DNA of 64,000 nt from Bacteroidota bacterium. Lineage in GTDB: Bacteria; Bacteroidota; Bacteroidia; Bacteroidales; UBA4417. The translations under genes and the position numbers were made by a program. The stretch covers positions 21,035 through 85,034 of the forward strand of contig JAKLFM010000007.1 in the NCBI GenBank assembly GCA_022711175.1. The letters are read 5' to 3'. The notes beneath the pieces were generated by a model. It made no database searches. It was not told the DNA's origin and saw only the letters and a program-made list of their open reading frames with translations. Below are positions 1 through 9,390 of this stretch, in pieces. Position 1 is the stretch's first letter. Each line of letters opens with the position of its first letter.

Positions 1-1
1 C

Positions 2-457
2 ATTGATTCGATGCCGGCAATGACGGTGAAAAATCTGAAAGTAAAACAAAGCGAACGCGGCATGATCACGCTCGAACTTTCAGCGCCGCTTCTCAGGGCT
101 TACGAAGGCAAAGACCCTTATACCGAATTTCCCAACGGCGTACATATTACTTTCTTCGATTCGCTTATGCAACCCAAATCGGAGTTGACGGCTGGTTATG
201 GCGTGAGTTACGACAGCCGGAGGGTAATGGAAGCAAAAAACAATGTGGTGATACGCAATTTCAACAAGCGCGAACAACTCAATACCGAAAAACTTACCTG
301 GGATGAAAACAGGAAGAGAGTATTTACCGATGAATTTGTAAAAATCACCCAGGTGGATAAAATCATCTTCGGACAGGGAATGGAGTCGGACGAACTGTTT
401 GATAATTGGGTGATACGCAATGTTACCGGAACACTCTACGTTACAGACCGGAAATAA
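2..457 (+). CDS. lptC: LPS export periplasmic protein LptC-like, 5' truncated by the window edge
   Basis: The reading frame is open to the window edge (I-D-S precedes the first ATG at 11), so the true start and the expected N-terminal membrane anchor lie outside the window. About 150 residues remain. They are rich in short beta strands with the pattern seen in Bacteroidota LptC proteins: a 'FPNGVHITFFDS' strand, then a segment converting Tyr-Asp-Ser-Arg-Arg to E/N-rich beta repeats, and a C-terminal 'GQGMESDE' turn. LptC is an inner-membrane-anchored beta-jellyroll that passes lipopolysaccharide from LptBFG to LptA. The family assignment is by pattern recognition. The downstream gene encodes a membrane protein but has its own promoter. 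Confidence 0.72.
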   Translation: MDSMPAMTVKNLKVKQSERGMITLELSAPLLRAYEGKDPYTEFPNGVHITFFDSLMQPKSELTAGYGVSYDSRRVMEAKNNVVIRNFNKREQLNTEKLTWDENRKRVFTDEFVKITQVDKIIFGQGMESDELFDNWVIRNVTGTLYVTDRK

Positions 458-494
458 CCCGCGCCGGCGATTTTTCATCTTTTAAAGGTATGCC

Positions 495-526
495 TTTGAG
501 AAGCATTGTCAATAATACTATATTTG
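495..526 (+). promoter_or_regulatory. Bacteroidota-type promoter for the CNNM/HlyC gene
   Basis: TTTG at 495-498 is followed after 20 nt by TATATTTG at 519-526, matching the Bacteroidota -33/-7 consensus (TTTG...TAnnTTTG). The predicted transcription start (about 531-533) falls almost on the TTG start codon, so the transcript would be leaderless or have a very short leader. Confidence 0.6.
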
Positions 527-533
527 ATACCTA

Positions 534-1811
534 TTGTTTCCTGCCTTGAACGATTTTCTGGTAGTTGGTCTGATGCTTCTGCTCTCGGCTTTTTTTTCGG
601 GGGTGGAAATAGCCTTTGTTACAGCCAATAAATTAAAGATTGAACTTGATAAAGGCAAAGGACTGCTGTCGGCAAGAATTATTTCGGGTTTTGCACGTTA
701 TCCTTCACGTTTTATCGGCGCCATGCTGCTGGGCAACAACATTGCCCTCGTTGTTTATGGCTTCTCCATTTCGGCAATACTGCTCAGGTTTCTCGAAACA
801 GAATTTCCCGGTATTGTTCAATCGGAGGGGTTGCTGTTGCTGGTGCAAACCATCGTTTCAACGCTCGTTATACTGATTGTTGCCGAATTTCTGCCAAAGC
901 TGCTTTTCAGGCTGAACCCAAACGGGTGGCTTAACCTGCTGGCAGTACCCTTATATCTGCTGTACATTGTGCTTTATCCACTGATGTTCGTGTTTATTTC
1001 GATCTCCGAATTTATACTGAACAAAATAGCAGGTTTAAAAACAGGCAAGGAGGCGTACCAGTTTACAGCCATTGATCTTGATGAGTACATCCGCGATTTC
1101 TCCCCTGCGGCAGGCACTGAAAACGATACAGAACAGGAAATTCAGATGATACAGAACATGATGGATTTCCACACCACGAAGCTGAGGGAGTGCATGGTAC
1201 CAAGGAATGAGATTGTAGCCATTGAAGATACAGCCTCAATCAATGAGCTCAGAGAACTGTTTATTGAGTCGGGGCATTCGAAAGTGCTGGTGTATAACGA
1301 AACCATTGACAATATTACAGGTTACGTTCATCTTTACGACCTTTTCTGCAATCCTGCTTCGCTTGCATCTGTTGTAAAGCCTGTTGTTATTGTGCCCGAA
1401 GCCATGACTGCAAACAAAGTGCTCGATCTGTTCATTGGCAAACGCCGCAGTGTTGCCGTTGTGGTAGATGAATTCGGCGGCACATCGGGTATGGTGACAA
1501 CGGAGGACCTTATTGAAGAAATTTTTGGTGAAATTGATGATGAATTTGATGTTGAGGAAATGGTGGAGAAAAAGATAAGCGACACCCAGTACCTGTTTTC
1601 GGCCAGGCTTGAGATTGATTACCTGAACCGCGAATACAACCTCGATCTCCCCAAATCGGATGAGTATGAAACACTTGCAGGATTAATCATTCATGTTCAT
1701 CAAAGCATTCCCGCTATCAACGACCAGATAAACATTGGCCGGTTTAGTTTCAAGGTTACAGGGGCAAGCGAAACCCGAATAGAACAGGTTATGCTGCATA
1801 TCCTTGAATAA
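534..1811 (+). CDS. Hemolysin/CNNM-type protein: DUF21 membrane domain, CBS pair, CorC_HlyC domain
   Basis: A 425-residue integral membrane protein. Residues 1-180 form the DUF21 (CNNM) transmembrane domain: 'LLLSAFFSGVEIAF', then several hydrophobic helices. About 205-330 is a pair of CBS domains containing 'MVPRNEIVAIE' and the 'VVVDEFGGTSGMVTTEDLIEEIFGEI' region. The last 80 residues form the CorC_HlyC transporter-associated domain. Relatives are magnesium/cobalt efflux or Mg2+-homeostasis proteins; in Flavobacteriia a similar protein (GldE) supports gliding, but nothing here proves that role. The start is TTG at 534; TTG at 546 (Leu-Asn-Asp) is an equally possible start given the promoter at 495-526. 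No ATG is available before the first helix. Confidence 0.85.
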   Translation: MFPALNDFLVVGLMLLLSAFFSGVEIAFVTANKLKIELDKGKGLLSARIISGFARYPSRFIGAMLLGNNIALVVYGFSISAILLRFLETEFPGIVQSEGLLLLVQTIVSTLVILIVAEFLPKLLFRLNPNGWLNLLAVPLYLLYIVLYPLMFVFISISEFILNKIAGLKTGKEAYQFTAIDLDEYIRDFSPAAGTENDTEQEIQMIQNMMDFHTTKLRECMVPRNEIVAIEDTASINELRELFIESGHSKVLVYNETIDNITGYVHLYDLFCNPASLASVVKPVVIVPEAMTANKVLDLFIGKRRSVAVVVDEFGGTSGMVTTEDLIEEIFGEIDDEFDVEEMVEKKISDTQYLFSARLEIDYLNREYNLDLPKSDEYETLAGLIIHVHQSIPAINDQINIGRFSFKVTGASETRIEQVMLHILE

Positions 1812-1911
1812 GGTTCACAAAATTGCCTTCGGCAACTCATGCCTGCTTCTAAACAATTCATTTGTAGTTTGTTCGAAAAGTAAACTTGTGCCGGTTCGCT
1901 TCAAATTTATT

Positions 1912-1940
1912 TTTGCGCTTCGGTATTTATTGTAAATTTG
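1912..1940 (+). promoter_or_regulatory. Promoter of the PpiD-like gene
   Basis: TTTG at 1912-1915, a 17-nt spacer and TAAATTTG at 1933-1940 fit the Bacteroidota vegetative promoter. The predicted transcription start (about 1945) lies upstream of the ATG at 1976 and inside the longer reading frame from 1886, which supports 1976 as the real start. Confidence 0.6.
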
Positions 1941-1975
1941 CACCTCTTTTTACGGAAACTATAAAATACAGTAAC

Positions 1976-4096
1976 ATGGCAATAATTGGAGAAATTCGTA
2001 AACACTACTGGCTGCTCGTGGTTATCATCGGTATCGCACTTTTGTTATTTGTAGTCAGCGACTTTTCACGCCGCTCCTCTAAGCACACAAATACCATTGG
2101 TGTTGTAGCGGGAGATAAAATTTCGATCGTTGATTTCAACAAAAGAGTAGAAGAAAACTCGGAGATTCAGAAAATCAACACCAAAAAAGAAAACCTCACT
2201 GCCGAAGAGAACTTCCAGGTACGGCAATCGACCTGGAGTCAAATGGTGAACGAGATGGTAATGGGTAAACAGCACGACATGCTTGGTGTCACCGTAAGTG
2301 TTGACGAACTTGATGATCTTATCCGCGGTAAAAACCCGCACCAGTACATACTTCAAAGTTTCACCGACCCAAACACCGGACAATTCGATCAGAAGGCTGT
2401 GAACAACTTCCTGCAGAACCTCGACAACGAGGAAATGGTGTCGCCCGAAATGAAGCAGCGTTACCTCATGATGGAAAAAGCCATTAAGACCGACCGCCTC
2501 ACTACTAAATACAATAGCCTGATAACCAAAGGATTTTATGTTCCAACGGCTTTCGCTAAACGCAATTATGAGGAATCGAATGCTATGGCGTCGTGCCTTG
2601 TAACCGGGGTAAGGTACAGCATGGTTAGCGATAGCGCCGTGAAGATCACCGATGAGGATTATCAGAAATACTATGAAGAGAATAAGTACAAATTTCAGCA
2701 GGAAGAACCTGCCCGCGATATTGAATATGTTGTTTTCAGCATAAAACCCTCGGAAGCCGATATGGCAGCGCTGCAGGAAGATGTTACCAAACTGGCCGCT
2801 GAGTTCGCACAAACTACGGATAATGTGAATTTTGTAAACACATCCTCCGATTCGCGCTTCGACAGCACGTGGCACAAACGTGGACAGATGACTCCACAGC
2901 TTGATTCCATGCTTTTCAGTGCGCCGGTGGGAGTTGTGCTTGGCCCCGTTAACGACAACAACATGATGCGCCTTTTCAAGGTTATTGACCGCCAGTCGCG
3001 GCCCGATTCACTCAAAGCCAGCCACATCCTCATTTCGTATGCAGGCTCACAGATTAATTCGGCCACCCGCACCAAAGCCCGTGCAACGGTTATTGCCGAC
3101 AGCGTTCTTAACCTCGTAAAAACAAATCCGGCACAATTTGAACTTTTGGGCGGCACCATTTCGGATGACGACTTTGCAAAGAAAAAGCAGGGCGACCTTG
3201 GCTGGTTTGCCGATGGCGCAATGGTTCCCGAATTCAATAAAGCCGTTCTCGAAGGTAATATCGGCGACATTAAGAAGGTAGAAACCGTTTTCGGATACCA
3301 TATCATTAAAATTACCGGTAAAAAGGATCCTTCTACAAAAATCAAATATGCCAGTGTTGACCGCCGCATCGAAGCCAGTGCCAAAACTTTTGAAGCCATC
3401 TACAACCAGGCCAGCGAATTTGCAGCTCAGAACAACAGCATTGAAAAGTTTGAGAAAACCGTAAAAGACAAAGGCCTCGACATGCGTAAAGCCGAGCGGC
3501 TCGATGCTATGGGCAACCAGATACCCGGCGTGACCAATGCTCGTGAAATTGTGCGTTGGGCATTTAACGAAGAAACAAAGAAAGGAGCCGTTTCGAATGT
3601 GTTCGACACCGATGGCAGCTATGTTGTGGCAACCCTTAAAAACACGATTGACAAAGGATTTGTTCCACTCGAAGTGTTGAAAGATCCTATTAAGCCACTC
3701 GTTTTGCGTGAGAAAAAAGCACAGACCATTATCGAAAAATTAAATAAACAGCTTGCCGGCAGCAAGGACATTACAAAAGTTTCGGGACTGTACCCTGTAA
3801 CTGTTGATACTGTAGATGTATCGTTTGCCAGTGCCAATCTGCCCAATTATGGCCATGAACCAAAACTTACCGGCCAGGTATTTGCAGCCCCCAAAGCACA
3901 GCTTTCGGGCCCTGTGCAGGGCGAACAGGCCGTTTATTTGTTCATTGTGAATGATGTTAAAGCAGCACCGGCAACCAAGGAGTTTGAAAATCAGAAACGC
4001 CAGCTCAGCATGTATTTCCAGAGCCGCGTGAATTCAATCCCCGGCATCCTCGAAAAGAAAGCAAATATCAAGGACAGCCGCCCGTTGTTTTATTAG
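1976..4096 (+). CDS. ppiD: PpiD-like membrane-anchored peptidyl-prolyl isomerase
   Basis: A 706-residue periplasmic foldase held by one N-terminal helix ('LLVVIIGIALLLFVV', residues 10-27). A SurA_N-like chaperone region follows (about 40-240). A parvulin rotamase domain then runs from 'KASHILISY' to 'VETVFGYHIIKI', and a long C-terminal chaperone region completes the protein. It probably helps outer-membrane proteins fold as they leave the Sec translocon. The start was moved from 1886 to the ATG at 1976: the extra 30 residues are not conserved in style, the membrane anchor normally sits at the N-terminus, and a promoter lies between. A strong terminator follows, so the gene is monocistronic. 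Confidence 0.9.
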   Translation: MAIIGEIRKHYWLLVVIIGIALLLFVVSDFSRRSSKHTNTIGVVAGDKISIVDFNKRVEENSEIQKINTKKENLTAEENFQVRQSTWSQMVNEMVMGKQHDMLGVTVSVDELDDLIRGKNPHQYILQSFTDPNTGQFDQKAVNNFLQNLDNEEMVSPEMKQRYLMMEKAIKTDRLTTKYNSLITKGFYVPTAFAKRNYEESNAMASCLVTGVRYSMVSDSAVKITDEDYQKYYEENKYKFQQEEPARDIEYVVFSIKPSEADMAALQEDVTKLAAEFAQTTDNVNFVNTSSDSRFDSTWHKRGQMTPQLDSMLFSAPVGVVLGPVNDNNMMRLFKVIDRQSRPDSLKASHILISYAGSQINSATRTKARATVIADSVLNLVKTNPAQFELLGGTISDDDFAKKKQGDLGWFADGAMVPEFNKAVLEGNIGDIKKVETVFGYHIIKITGKKDPSTKIKYASVDRRIEASAKTFEAIYNQASEFAAQNNSIEKFEKTVKDKGLDMRKAERLDAMGNQIPGVTNAREIVRWAFNEETKKGAVSNVFDTDGSYVVATLKNTIDKGFVPLEVLKDPIKPLVLREKKAQTIIEKLNKQLAGSKDITKVSGLYPVTVDTVDVSFASANLPNYGHEPKLTGQVFAAPKAQLSGPVQGEQAVYLFIVNDVKAAPATKEFENQKRQLSMYFQSRVNSIPGILEKKANIKDSRPLFY

Positions 4097-4120
4097 GCTT
4101 ATCAGCAAATTCTTCCTCAG

Positions 4121-4152
4121 GCAGGTTGTCGTTCCCGACAACCTGCTTTTTT
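4121..4152 (+). terminator. Rho-independent terminator after the PpiD gene
   Basis: A perfect 11-bp stem (4121-4131 with 4136-4146) and a TTCC loop are followed by six T residues at 4147-4152. Confidence 0.92.
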
Positions 4153-4293
4153 GTTGGTCTGAAGCAGCCGGCATCGAATCAGGTTTACCAATGGTTATTA
4201 AAGGCATCGCAAAGCAAAGTCCGGGCAACATGTTGTGTGATGGGAACTGCTAAAGTGCCGGCGAACCAATGGTTCGGAAAAAGGGAGAATAGC

Positions 4294-4839
4294 TTAGGAT
4301 TGCTCAGCCTGTTTATTATAATCGTTAAAATATCTGTTTAAAGATTCAAAAAGTTCGTCTGAACTGATGTCAAGTCCTGCCGCAGCAATGTTGAAGGGTG
4401 AACCATAGTTATTGAAATTGAATTGCATAAGTTTCTTTTTCACGATGCCGGTTTCATTGTTAAGCCAATATTCCGGATTATTTACTCCAATAATAATTAT
4501 TCGCGTGCTGTGTATTTTAATTTCCTTAAAACCGGTAATGTCGCTCCATTGAATGAATTCGTCCCGCGATTTCTCAGGATTTAAGTTAAGCCCAACTGGG
4601 GAAATAATGATAGACAGTTCTGATTTAATCAGCCTTTTAATACTTAAAAATGTTCCCAGGCCAAAGAAAAGAATAGAAGCAATTCCGATAACACGCATAT
4701 AAACCGGACTTTCTACTCTCCAGCCGGTAAGGTTGTCAGCTTCCAGGAGAAACCAAAAGCCTACAACAACAAAAGCAAAAGAGCCAATAAGCAGCAAAAC
4801 TGATTTCCTTTTGCCCGAATAAATTTCAATGGTCTCCAT
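4294..4839 (-). CDS. STM3941-family membrane protein of unknown function
   Basis: A 181-residue protein with two N-terminal transmembrane helices (about 14-32 and 48-66). After them comes a soluble domain with alternating strands ('ELSIIISPVGLNLNP', 'FIQWSDITGFKEIKI', 'RIIIIGVNN') that has the look of a PH-like (bPH) domain. This architecture matches the STM3941 family of hypothetical proteins; no function is established. It lies 47 bp downstream of rodA on the same strand and could be co-transcribed, but nothing links it to cell shape. Confidence 0.65.
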   Translation of the reverse strand: METIEIYSGKRKSVLLLIGSFAFVVVGFWFLLEADNLTGWRVESPVYMRVIGIASILFFGLGTFLSIKRLIKSELSIIISPVGLNLNPEKSRDEFIQWSDITGFKEIKIHSTRIIIIGVNNPEYWLNNETGIVKKKLMQFNFNNYGSPFNIAAAGLDISSDELFESLNRYFNDYNKQAEQS

Positions 4840-4886
4840 TTGGGGTTAACTACCTGATTGAGTGAAACATCCTTGTAATGTGATTC

Positions 4887-6146
4887 TTACACCAACTGCA
4901 GCCTGTTCGAATCCTGTTTTACAAAAATGAACAGCAGGATTGTGAATGCCCACAGCGAGGAGCCGCCGTAACTTAAAAACGGAAGCGGAATCCCGATAAC
5001 AGGAATAAGCCCGATGGTCATGCCAATGTTTACAAAAACATGGAAAAACAATATGGAGGCAACGCCATATCCATATACACGGCTGAACTCCGAGCGTTGC
5101 CGCTCGGCCGCTATTATAATTCTGATACACAGATAGATAAAAAGTCCCAGCACGAGTGAGGCGCCAACAAACCCCCACTCTTCACCAACGGTGCAAAAAA
5201 TAAAATCGGTGCTTTGTTCAGGTACAAAGTTGAATTTTGTCTGTGTGCCTTTCAGGAATCCCTTGCCCCAGAACCCTCCTGAGCCAATGGCGATTTTCGA
5301 TTGGTTCACGTTGTACCCTGCTCCTTTGAGGTCTATTTCCTTGCCAAGCAGCACATTGATGCGAGTTTTCTGGTGCGGTTGCAGTACATGCTGAACGGCG
5401 AAGTCAACAGTGAAAACAAAAGCGGCAGCTATGACCACAATGCCGAGAAGTTTCAGAATATTGCTGCGGTTGCGGCGGATAAACAGCAACATGCCGGCGC
5501 CGAGCACAGCCACCACGCCCATAACCCAGAATTTATCGAACATGAGGGCAGCGACGGCAAGAATTACAGCAATAACACCAATCATAAGTATATTCCCAGG
5601 CATGCCCTGCCTGTACAATACAATTGCAAAAGCGAGATAAACCATAGCCGAACCGGTGTCGTTCTGCAACAAAATCAGCAACATGGGTATGCCGATAAAG
5701 AGGAGAGGCACTATGCGGGAGCGCATTTTTTTGTCGTCGAAATCAAGGGCGCTCAGATACCTGGCTACTGCGAGATTGGTGGCAAATTTTGCAAATTCAG
5801 CCGGTTGAAGGGCAAAAGAACCTATCTGAAACCACGACTTTGATCCGGCAATTTCGTGACCGAGTACTAATACACCTAAAAGCAAGGCTATTGTAATGCC
5901 GTATATTACATAGGCAAAAGCCGTGAAAAACTTTACATCCGTGAGCATCACCATAAGGGCGAGAACAAGGGCGGTAACAATCCACAAAGCCTGTTTACCA
6001 TAACTTTGCGTTAAATCGAGAATACTCGAATGCGACTCATCGTACACGGCAGCATAAATGCTTACCCAGCCAATAGCAACCAGTAGCAGGTAAATAATCA
6101 CTATACCCCTGTCAATATTCCTGAATATGCTCTTTTCCTGTTTCAA
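4887..6146 (-). CDS. rodA: Rod-shape peptidoglycan glycosyltransferase RodA
   Basis: A 419-residue SEDS polymerase with about ten membrane helices. It contains the signature regions 'ILLQNDTGSAMVYLAF', 'LIGKEIDLKGAGYNVNQSKIAIGSGGFWGKGF' in shortened form, and the C-terminal 'PFLSYGGSSL' motif near residue 390. RodA polymerises lipid II into glycan strands for the elongasome, in partnership with PBP2. Its ATG overlaps the end of mrdA by 4 bp, so the two partner proteins are translationally coupled. Confidence 0.95.
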   Translation of the reverse strand: MKQEKSIFRNIDRGIVIIYLLLVAIGWVSIYAAVYDESHSSILDLTQSYGKQALWIVTALVLALMVMLTDVKFFTAFAYVIYGITIALLLGVLVLGHEIAGSKSWFQIGSFALQPAEFAKFATNLAVARYLSALDFDDKKMRSRIVPLLFIGIPMLLILLQNDTGSAMVYLAFAIVLYRQGMPGNILMIGVIAVILAVAALMFDKFWVMGVVAVLGAGMLLFIRRNRSNILKLLGIVVIAAAFVFTVDFAVQHVLQPHQKTRINVLLGKEIDLKGAGYNVNQSKIAIGSGGFWGKGFLKGTQTKFNFVPEQSTDFIFCTVGEEWGFVGASLVLGLFIYLCIRIIIAAERQRSEFSRVYGYGVASILFFHVFVNIGMTIGLIPVIGIPLPFLSYGGSSLWAFTILLFIFVKQDSNRLQLV

Positions 6147-7954
6147 TTGTTCAGAAGGTTATAACTGGTTATCCTTTCTTCGAGATCAGTGCGCTTTACT
6201 TTACGGTTAATATATTTTTCTACCATGAGTGAAGCAACAGGAGCTGCATAAGTTGACCCAAAACCGGCGTTTTCAACAATAACGCAAATGGCGATTTTTG
6301 GATGATCGATGGGTGCAAAACCAACAAAAACAGCATGCGGCTTGCCATGCGGATTATCGGCTGTTCCGGTTTTGCCGGCCATAGGTATGCTGTCAATCTT
6401 TACCGATCGTGCCGTACCGCTTTCAACCACTTCGGCCATTCCTTTTCGTATTACATCCACATATTCGGGGTTAATGGTTATAACATTGCGCTTCTTTGTA
6501 AAATCAGTGGCGTTCTTTTCGTTGCCTACAGCCTTTACAACATGCGGGGGATAGAACCATCCCCTGTTGGCAACCATGGCCGAGTAATTTACAAGTTGTA
6601 GCGGAGTGGCCAGAATTTCACCCTGCCCTATTGACAATGACCTGATCGTCATAGCATTCCAGTGCCCTGCACCATAAATTTTGTCGAAAGCATCGGATGG
6701 CGGAAGGTTTCCTTTGAGTTCGAAAGCGAGATCGGTATTGAGTTTGCGCCCGAAACCCATGCTGAGCAGGTGGTTGCGCCACACATCATACCGTTGTTTC
6801 ACGCTGCCGTAATCCGGGTCATTCAATATAGCCCTGAATACCTGCCAGTGAAAGGGGTTGCACGATTGCTGAATGGCCGTATAAACATCGAGAGGCGACT
6901 GATGGTTATGTGTACAGCGGATCGGCGAAGAGCCCGGTCCGGCGCACGAAAACCTTGTGGCCGCGGTTATCACACCTTCCTGCAAGCCTATTAAATCGTT
7001 TGCCATTTTAAAGGTTGATCCCGGCGGGTATTGCCCCATAATGGCGCGGTTAAGCAATGGTTTTACCGGATCTTCGTTCAGCATCTGGAAGTTTTTCCCG
7101 CGCACACGTCCCACAAGCAGGTTGGGGTCGTAACCGGGGCTTGAGAGGAAACAGAGAATTTCGCCCGTCGAAGGTTCAACTGCTACCACGCTGCCCCGCT
7201 TATTTTTCATGAGCATTTCACCATATTGCTGAAGTTCGGCATCGAGCCCGGTATAAAGGTCCTGGCCCATAACAGCGGCGGTGTCGTAGCGGCCTTTCTG
7301 GAAACTGCCCACATCCCGGTTAAAAACATCCACCATTCTTATTTTCAGGCCTTTAATGCCCCTCAGTTCTTCCTCGTACGATCGTTCGATGCCGCTTATT
7401 CCAATATAATCGCCCTGTTTATAATAGGGATTCTTTTCGATTTGCGTTGGGGTTACTTCGCCGATGTAACCAAGTATATGCGCGGCAATGGACATCGGAT
7501 AGCTGCGCAGGGTACGCGGCACAACATAGAAGCCGTTAAATTCATACAACTTCTCCTCAAGGTAACCGTAGGTTTGTTTTGTAATTTGCTTTTCGAAGGC
7601 GGAGGCAAGCATGGGCGAATAGTCGCGTGCTTTTTTCATACGCTCGTCAAAGCCTTCGGGGGTGATTTCGAGTATGCGGCAGAGCTCGGCCGTGTCGAGG
7701 TCTTTCACCTGCCGGGGTATCACCATAAGGTCATATACAGCTTCGTTGTAAACCAGCAGTTTACCGTTGCGGTCGTAAATAAGTCCGCGGGCCGGGTACT
7801 GCGTTACATATCGCAACACATTGTTGTTGGCCGAAAGGGTATAACTGCGGTCAATCACCTGTATGTACAATAGCCGTAAAAGGTAAATTCCTCCTACAAT
7901 GAGGAAGATGCTGATGATAACGATTTTACGGTCAGCATAAATGCGGCTTGCCAT
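6143..7954 (-). CDS. mrdA: Penicillin-binding protein 2 (elongasome transpeptidase)
   Basis: A 603-residue class B PBP with one N-terminal helix (about 10-28), a PBP dimerisation domain and a transpeptidase domain. The catalytic motifs are complete: S313-T-F-K (SxxK), S364-C-N (SxN) and K528-T-G. It cross-links peptidoglycan made by RodA, its overlapping neighbour. In many Bacteroidota this pair follows mreBCD, but here the upstream neighbour is ferritin on the other strand, so the mre genes must lie elsewhere. Confidence 0.95.
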   Translation of the reverse strand: MASRIYADRKIVIISIFLIVGGIYLLRLLYIQVIDRSYTLSANNNVLRYVTQYPARGLIYDRNGKLLVYNEAVYDLMVIPRQVKDLDTAELCRILEITPEGFDERMKKARDYSPMLASAFEKQITKQTYGYLEEKLYEFNGFYVVPRTLRSYPMSIAAHILGYIGEVTPTQIEKNPYYKQGDYIGISGIERSYEEELRGIKGLKIRMVDVFNRDVGSFQKGRYDTAAVMGQDLYTGLDAELQQYGEMLMKNKRGSVVAVEPSTGEILCFLSSPGYDPNLLVGRVRGKNFQMLNEDPVKPLLNRAIMGQYPPGSTFKMANDLIGLQEGVITAATRFSCAGPGSSPIRCTHNHQSPLDVYTAIQQSCNPFHWQVFRAILNDPDYGSVKQRYDVWRNHLLSMGFGRKLNTDLAFELKGNLPPSDAFDKIYGAGHWNAMTIRSLSIGQGEILATPLQLVNYSAMVANRGWFYPPHVVKAVGNEKNATDFTKKRNVITINPEYVDVIRKGMAEVVESGTARSVKIDSIPMAGKTGTADNPHGKPHAVFVGFAPIDHPKIAICVIVENAGFGSTYAAPVASLMVEKYINRKVKRTDLEERITSYNLLNN

Positions 7955-8001
7955 TGAAAATCAAACAATTATAACTGGTGAATCCTGTTCTGCCTTTATT
8001 G

Positions 8002-8009
8002 CAAAAGTA
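8002..8009 (-). promoter_or_regulatory. -7 element upstream of mrdA-rodA
   Basis: On the minus strand this reads TACTTTTG, an exact TAnnTTTG match about 47 nt upstream of the mrdA ATG. No convincing -33 element is visible. Confidence 0.45.
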
Positions 8010-8220
8010 GCGATTCCTGTTAAGTGGCTGATAGATATTATTAATAACCTGTTGACTTTGCCAGGATTTATCCGTTGCATTTTTTCTTCGAAACCGGATG
8101 GTAAGATGAGGCAATGCAATTTCAAAAAGCATTAATTTTGTTAAATATTCAACTCCGGCCGGCAACAACGCCGGTAGGTTATAAATCAAGATAACCGCTA
8201 ACTTAATAATACAAAGAGCT

Positions 8221-8745
8221 ATGATAAAGAAAACCGTTGAAAAAGCCATTGTGCACCAGATAAAGAACGAAGAACACTCGTCGCGTTTGTACCTGGCCAT
8301 GGCTTCGTGGTGCCAGGTTAAGGGTTATCCCGGCGCTGCTGCCTTTTTATACAAACAGACGGATGAAGAACGCATGCACATGCTCAAATTTGTGCATTAC
8401 CTCAACGACCGCGGCGGACACAGCCTGCTGTTAGCATTGGATGACCCGACAGCCGAGTACAAATCGCTCACTGACCTGTTCGAAAAGGTGCTTAAACATG
8501 AGGAATTTATCACCGCAGAAATCAATAAACTTTACGAGGTGGCCCTTAATGAGAAAGATTACACAACGGGTAGTTTCCTGCAATGGTTTATTACCGAGCA
8601 GATTGAGGAAGAAAGCACCGTTCACGGCATTCTCGATAAAATGAAACTTGCCGGCAAAGATTCAGGCGGATTGTTCCTCATTGACAAGGAATTATCAGCA
8701 CTCGCAGCTGCAAAAGGAGCTGCAACGGCAGCGCCTGCAGAATAA
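8221..8745 (+). CDS. ftnA: Ferritin, FtnA type
   Basis: A 174-residue four-helix iron-storage protein. All residues of the bacterial non-haem ferritin centre are in register with E. coli FtnA: E17, Y24, E49/E50, H53, E94, E126, Q127, E129 and E130. It therefore should have an active ferroxidase site plus the third iron site. A short alanine-rich tail (AAAKGAATAAPAE) ends the protein. The gene stands alone, convergent with the DUF3109 gene, and is followed by a bidirectional terminator. No clear promoter consensus was found in the 266 bp upstream. Confidence 0.95.
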   Translation: MIKKTVEKAIVHQIKNEEHSSRLYLAMASWCQVKGYPGAAAFLYKQTDEERMHMLKFVHYLNDRGGHSLLLALDDPTAEYKSLTDLFEKVLKHEEFITAEINKLYEVALNEKDYTTGSFLQWFITEQIEEESTVHGILDKMKLAGKDSGGLFLIDKELSALAAAKGAATAAPAE

Positions 8746-8768
8746 AGGTTTGTGCTGACGAAAAGCGG

Positions 8769-8803
8769 AAAGCCTGCCATGCGTTGAACGCATGGCAGGC
8801 TTT
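8769..8803. terminator. Bidirectional terminator between ferritin and DUF3109 genes
   Basis: A perfect 16-bp stem (8769-8784 with 8788-8803) and a 3-nt loop, flanked by A residues on the left and T residues on the right. It serves both convergent genes. Confidence 0.9.
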
Positions 8804-8815
8804 ATCTTTTGGTTT

Positions 8816-9385
8816 TTACCTGTTTTCCGGCAGTTCGATGTGTTTCACCAAATCATTGTACCACTTTTCGCCGTATTTCCTTATAAGAGGTTCTTTCAGG
8901 AATATGTAAAGCGGTGTATTGGCTGCCTTGCCTTTCCTGAGGGCCGCGTTACATATCTCCCATTCGTGGTAATTCACTGCCGTAAAATCGTGCAGCCCGC
9001 TGATGCGTATCGGGTAAAGGTGGCACGATATTGGTTTGCGGAAATCAATCAGTCCTTTTTCAAAGGCTTTTTCGATTGCACATAAGGCGATCCCTTTTTC
9101 AAAATACACGAATGCACATTCATGGTCATGAACCAGCGGTGTAACAAAATGCCCGAACATATCGTAATCAAAAACGCCGGATTTTTCCACTACGGCAATT
9201 CCGTCGGGGGTCATTAACGGCTTTATTTCATCCAGGGCATCCTCAATAATGGCAATTTCCTCTTCTTCGAGCGGGGCGCCGGCATCGCCTTCCACGCAAC
9301 AAGCCCCTTTGCATTTTGCAAGGTCGCAGATAAAGCAAACATCGCGGATATCGTCCGAAATAAGAGTGTTATCGATGGCAATCAT
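8816..9385 (-). CDS. DUF3109-family cysteine-cluster protein
   Basis: A 189-residue soluble protein carrying the conserved cysteines of the DUF3109/YkgJ-like metal-binding family: 'CFICDLAKCKGACC' near the N-terminus, then 'CAF', 'CAIE', 'SCHLYPIR' and a late 'EIC'. The cluster pattern suggests Zn or Fe-S binding, but no reaction is known. The start was placed at the ATG at 9385 rather than 9439. Homologues begin close to this methionine, and a TACCTTTG promoter element sits only 5 nt before it, making the upstream 18 codons untranscribed. The gene is divergent from glycyl-tRNA synthetase. Confidence 0.85.
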   Translation of the reverse strand: MIAIDNTLISDDIRDVCFICDLAKCKGACCVEGDAGAPLEEEEIAIIEDALDEIKPLMTPDGIAVVEKSGVFDYDMFGHFVTPLVHDHECAFVYFEKGIALCAIEKAFEKGLIDFRKPISCHLYPIRISGLHDFTAVNYHEWEICNAALRKGKAANTPLYIFLKEPLIRKYGEKWYNDLVKHIELPENR

Positions 9386-9390
9386 AGGGG

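Noticed and set aside
1822..1840. TTGCC-ttc-GGCAA hairpin after the CNNM/HlyC gene
   Set aside because: A 5-bp stem without a T tract; too weak to call a terminator.
2066..2875. 269-codon minus-strand frame
   Set aside because: Antisense to the PpiD-like gene; an open shadow frame without family resemblance or promoter.
7932..8300. Possible mreD upstream of mrdA
   Set aside because: The 122-codon frame overlaps the mrdA start and the ferritin gene and lacks a multi-helix MreD pattern.
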